64,000 nt of DNA. Origin: Psettodes erumei (taxonomy: Eukaryota; Chordata; Actinopteri; Pleuronectiformes; Psettodidae). Positions within the stretch are counted from its first letter, which is position 1, and each line of letters begins with the position of its first letter. The position numbers and the translations under genes were made by a program. The DNA is taken from assembly GCA_016785225.1 (NCBI GenBank), contig JAFBJZ010000660.1, positions 3,781,001-3,845,000 on the forward strand, written 5' to 3'. This document shows positions 61,501-64,000 of the stretch, piece after piece. Below the pieces are notes generated by a model, which saw only the letters and a list, made by a program, of their open reading frames with translations, was not told the origin of the DNA and made no database searches.

Positions 61501-64000
61501 CAAGGCAGAAAGCACAGATGATGCATTTAGTGTCTCATTACTTTCACTATCTCAAACCATTCCTTTGGTTTGAGATTGGCATAATTTTGAAGTCCTGGCA
61601 AGTGTTCAGCAGCTTTAAACCGTGCGTTTCCGAGGAAATGAAGTTTAAGATTTATGGGGTGTCTGTCCTTCAGTCAGGACGAAAGAGAATACTTATTATT
61701 GATATCCATCAACTATCATGCTTCAACAACAAAGGAGAAAAAAGCCATTCAGAGAAATCCATCAGTTTCCATCACTGCTTTCTCTCCTTTTGTGCAATGA
61801 GCAAGTCATGCATGCACGTAACCTCGGTGGCATGCGTCGCTGACAAGGCATGCGGATTTGGGCTGAGAATTAAAAATTAAATTTCAGTTTTCTTTTTATT
61901 AATAATAACCAACATATTTGGAGAGAAATAGATACCACTGAATCAAGTAGGGAGCTGAATTGCCTGAATGACCTTGGCAGACAGGTCAGCAATAACCACA
62001 TTTCTTCTATATAAGTCATAAGCTGGCATGCAGCACTTTCAAGCAATCAGGAAGTAGTTCTTACAAGTACAACTCAAGTAGTTCATAACCAGTATATTTT
62101 CTGGTAGATATATGGAATTAGTAAAAACTGGGGGGATCTTTGGCATTCTGAATTCACAAAGAACAGTGTCTAGCAGATTGTGCAGCCACTGAAATGGAAA
62201 TGCAGTCACTGCTGTATATTGTATTTAGTGAACAAAGGGAGGCTAAAAGCCGCCATTTACATCGTAACCTGTCGTCAAAGGTGACTGGGATAAAACGCCT
62301 GTTTGCTGCACATGGAGCAGTGTAATTACAGGTCAAATGTGTACTTGTGCTTGTAGGTTACCTTCTTAACCTCCCCTTTCATGGACTCATATCCTAATAA
62401 TGTATGGTTAAACCATCAGCAGGATTTCCTCTGTGCAATGTTATTATCCTTTAAAAAAATGGCGAACAAAATGAAACAGTAATGAGTGTTTTGTCACGTG
62501 TCTGTCTTACTGTAGCATAATTATTAGAGCATCATTTCTAAGAAGTATTGATGTCTCCATATCCACTCGTGATTTTTGTCTCATTATAAACACATTGCCC
62601 TGTATGCTTTTTCTCATGTTTTACATATTTTAAAAAGCTCCTAATTCACTAAAGGAAGAAGCAAAATTAGCACTGCATTCACTAACACTTTGCAACATCA
62701 AACCTGCAATTATTTCCAAGTAAGTGCAAAAACAGATGTGGTAAAAGGGCTGCTCTTTGCCACCGTGCTGTGCCTTCATTTTTGAATGGCAGCCATTTTG
62801 CCTGCTGGTGCTGGATTATCGACAGATCAAGATGTGGAAATGTAATTGTCTGTTTAGAGCAAAAAAATACTTCCCTAAAACTTTTAGAAGTCCAAATGAA
62901 CGGATGTCTGGTCTCGTGAGTTGGGCCGCTTTGCAAAATGATCCTACCGTGAGATACGTCTGGCCGCTTCAGAAAGGAAAGTAACTCTTTTGTTTCAAGG
63001 CAGCTTTGGAAGCTGATCTCCGGGGGTGCGTCTGTTTGCAAAGCCGGAGCTGCGTGCAGCCGTGGCAGCTGTGGAGCAGCGACAACAATGAATAGCCTTG
63101 GCCAAAATTTAACAAAATGCATGCTCAGACTAGTGGCGATGCAGGCGCGACAGCCTAGTCACCACTGGGCTGTGAACTCAGCAGGTGACAGTAAATCAAG
63201 GTTGTGAGGGAAGGATACCGGGGCTCAGAATCTGAGGCGGTGGTGTTACTTTGTGTGCTGTGGCGACACGGGCCTTCATCGCAGTGTCAGCGATGTGCAA
63301 ACACGGATCGGGCCGGACAGCGTGCTTTTTCCTGCCTGAACCCCAGCTATTTGTGAGAGCCAGATATGGTGGGCTCAAAGCTTCTCTGACCCATCACAGC
63401 TCATTGATGCTTTCAGGCTTAATTAGTGGCCATATTTACAAAGCTATTCACGCTTGATTTAATTAATGTCCTGCTACTAAGTACATGCAGTAACACATTA
63501 CAAACAAATAAAGACTCAGCACACAGTCAAAGAGAATGAAAGTTCCCTGGGTGCATGACCTTTGTCATCACTGAGGCTTTGATCCACTGCATGCAGGGAA
63601 TTTTAAGCTTAAGCGCTGGCAGTGATCACGGCAGCTGCAGAGAGAGTCCAATGGAAGACATTTCATTTCCAGGTCCATCTCCATTGTGTGGACGCTTTCC
63701 ATGTGTGGGTTCATTGAAAGGCAGTAAAAGCCAGCCCCATGTCCAATGACTGATGTGTCTAACCTTGCATGAAATGAGCCTTTACTCCGAAGCCTGTATG
63801 AGTAGCTTCTATCAGGGGTGCTTGCGTACTGTCCTGCGTGCGTTCCTGCCTGCCTGACTGACTGTCACGAATGTAGCTCTTAATGAGAGGCACTTCATTA
63901 CCACTGCACTTTGAAGAGCACGAATTCCCAAAATAGAGACAAGTGTACAGTCTGTGCAGACCAGGAAGAGGGATACCTCCCTGTCCCAGGCTTGTCTTTG
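58591..64000 (-). other. Partial intron upstream of the first exon seen (5' part of adgrb3)
   Basis: About 5.4 kb without a supported exon. I looked for the adgrb3 signal peptide and CUB-domain exon on the minus strand and did not find it, so it should lie beyond 64000. The stretch contains a CpG-rich patch at about 60,050-60,320, a TTTA tetranucleotide repeat near 61,029-61,050, and an unexplained 146-codon minus-strand ORF at 62,682-63,122. Confidence 0.75.
61029..61050 (+). repeat. TTTA tetranucleotide microsatellite
   Basis: Five TTTA units flanked by T-runs. Confidence 0.93.

Noticed and set aside
1..64000. CRISPR array, operon or bacterial/viral system
   Set aside because: No regularly spaced repeats, no dense coding, and the spliced adhesion GPCR shows this is vertebrate nuclear DNA.

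Overview
This window is vertebrate genomic DNA, most likely from a ray-finned (teleost) fish. It is AT-rich and intron-dominated, with microsatellites, retroelement debris and short exons bounded by GT/AG splice sites. No bacterial-style operon, CRISPR array, rRNA or recognisable tRNA was seen.

One gene accounts for all coding sequence I can support. It is the central part of adgrb3 (bai3, brain-specific angiogenesis inhibitor 3, an adhesion G-protein-coupled receptor), read on the minus strand from about 58.6 kb down to about 1.26 kb. I placed 25 internal exons by hand from splice sites, reading phase and similarity to the mammalian protein. They total 2,835 coding bases (about 945 codons) without a stop or frameshift, and every exon-exon phase agrees. 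The signal peptide, CUB domain and 5' UTR must lie beyond the right edge. Most of the cytoplasmic tail and the C-terminal PDZ ligand lie beyond the left edge.

Layout, in transcript order (right to left): 64.0-58.6 kb, partial intron with a CpG-rich patch near 60.1-60.3 kb; 58.6 kb, linker exon; 55.9-47.0 kb, four thrombospondin type-1 repeats, one exon each; 46.5-41.0 kb, hormone-receptor-like domain in two exons; 39.3-15.5 kb, GAIN domain ending in the GPS exon; 14.5-2.5 kb, seven-transmembrane bundle, with a symmetric cassette exon for the third intracellular loop at 3.0-3.1 kb; 2.2-1.26 kb, first two exons of the cytoplasmic tail.

The rest is intron. It holds a decayed LINE 3' end at about 39.9-40.3 kb, several GT/CA microsatellites (two close to splice sites), possible mobile-element remnants, and some AT-rich homeodomain/POU-like clusters that could be conserved enhancers. 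The most interesting non-coding signal is a CpG-rich island at about 15.7-16.6 kb, just upstream of the GPS exon. It could be an internal promoter for a receptor lacking the extracellular domains. The next exon (16) carries an in-frame ATG in a strong Kozak context immediately before TM1.
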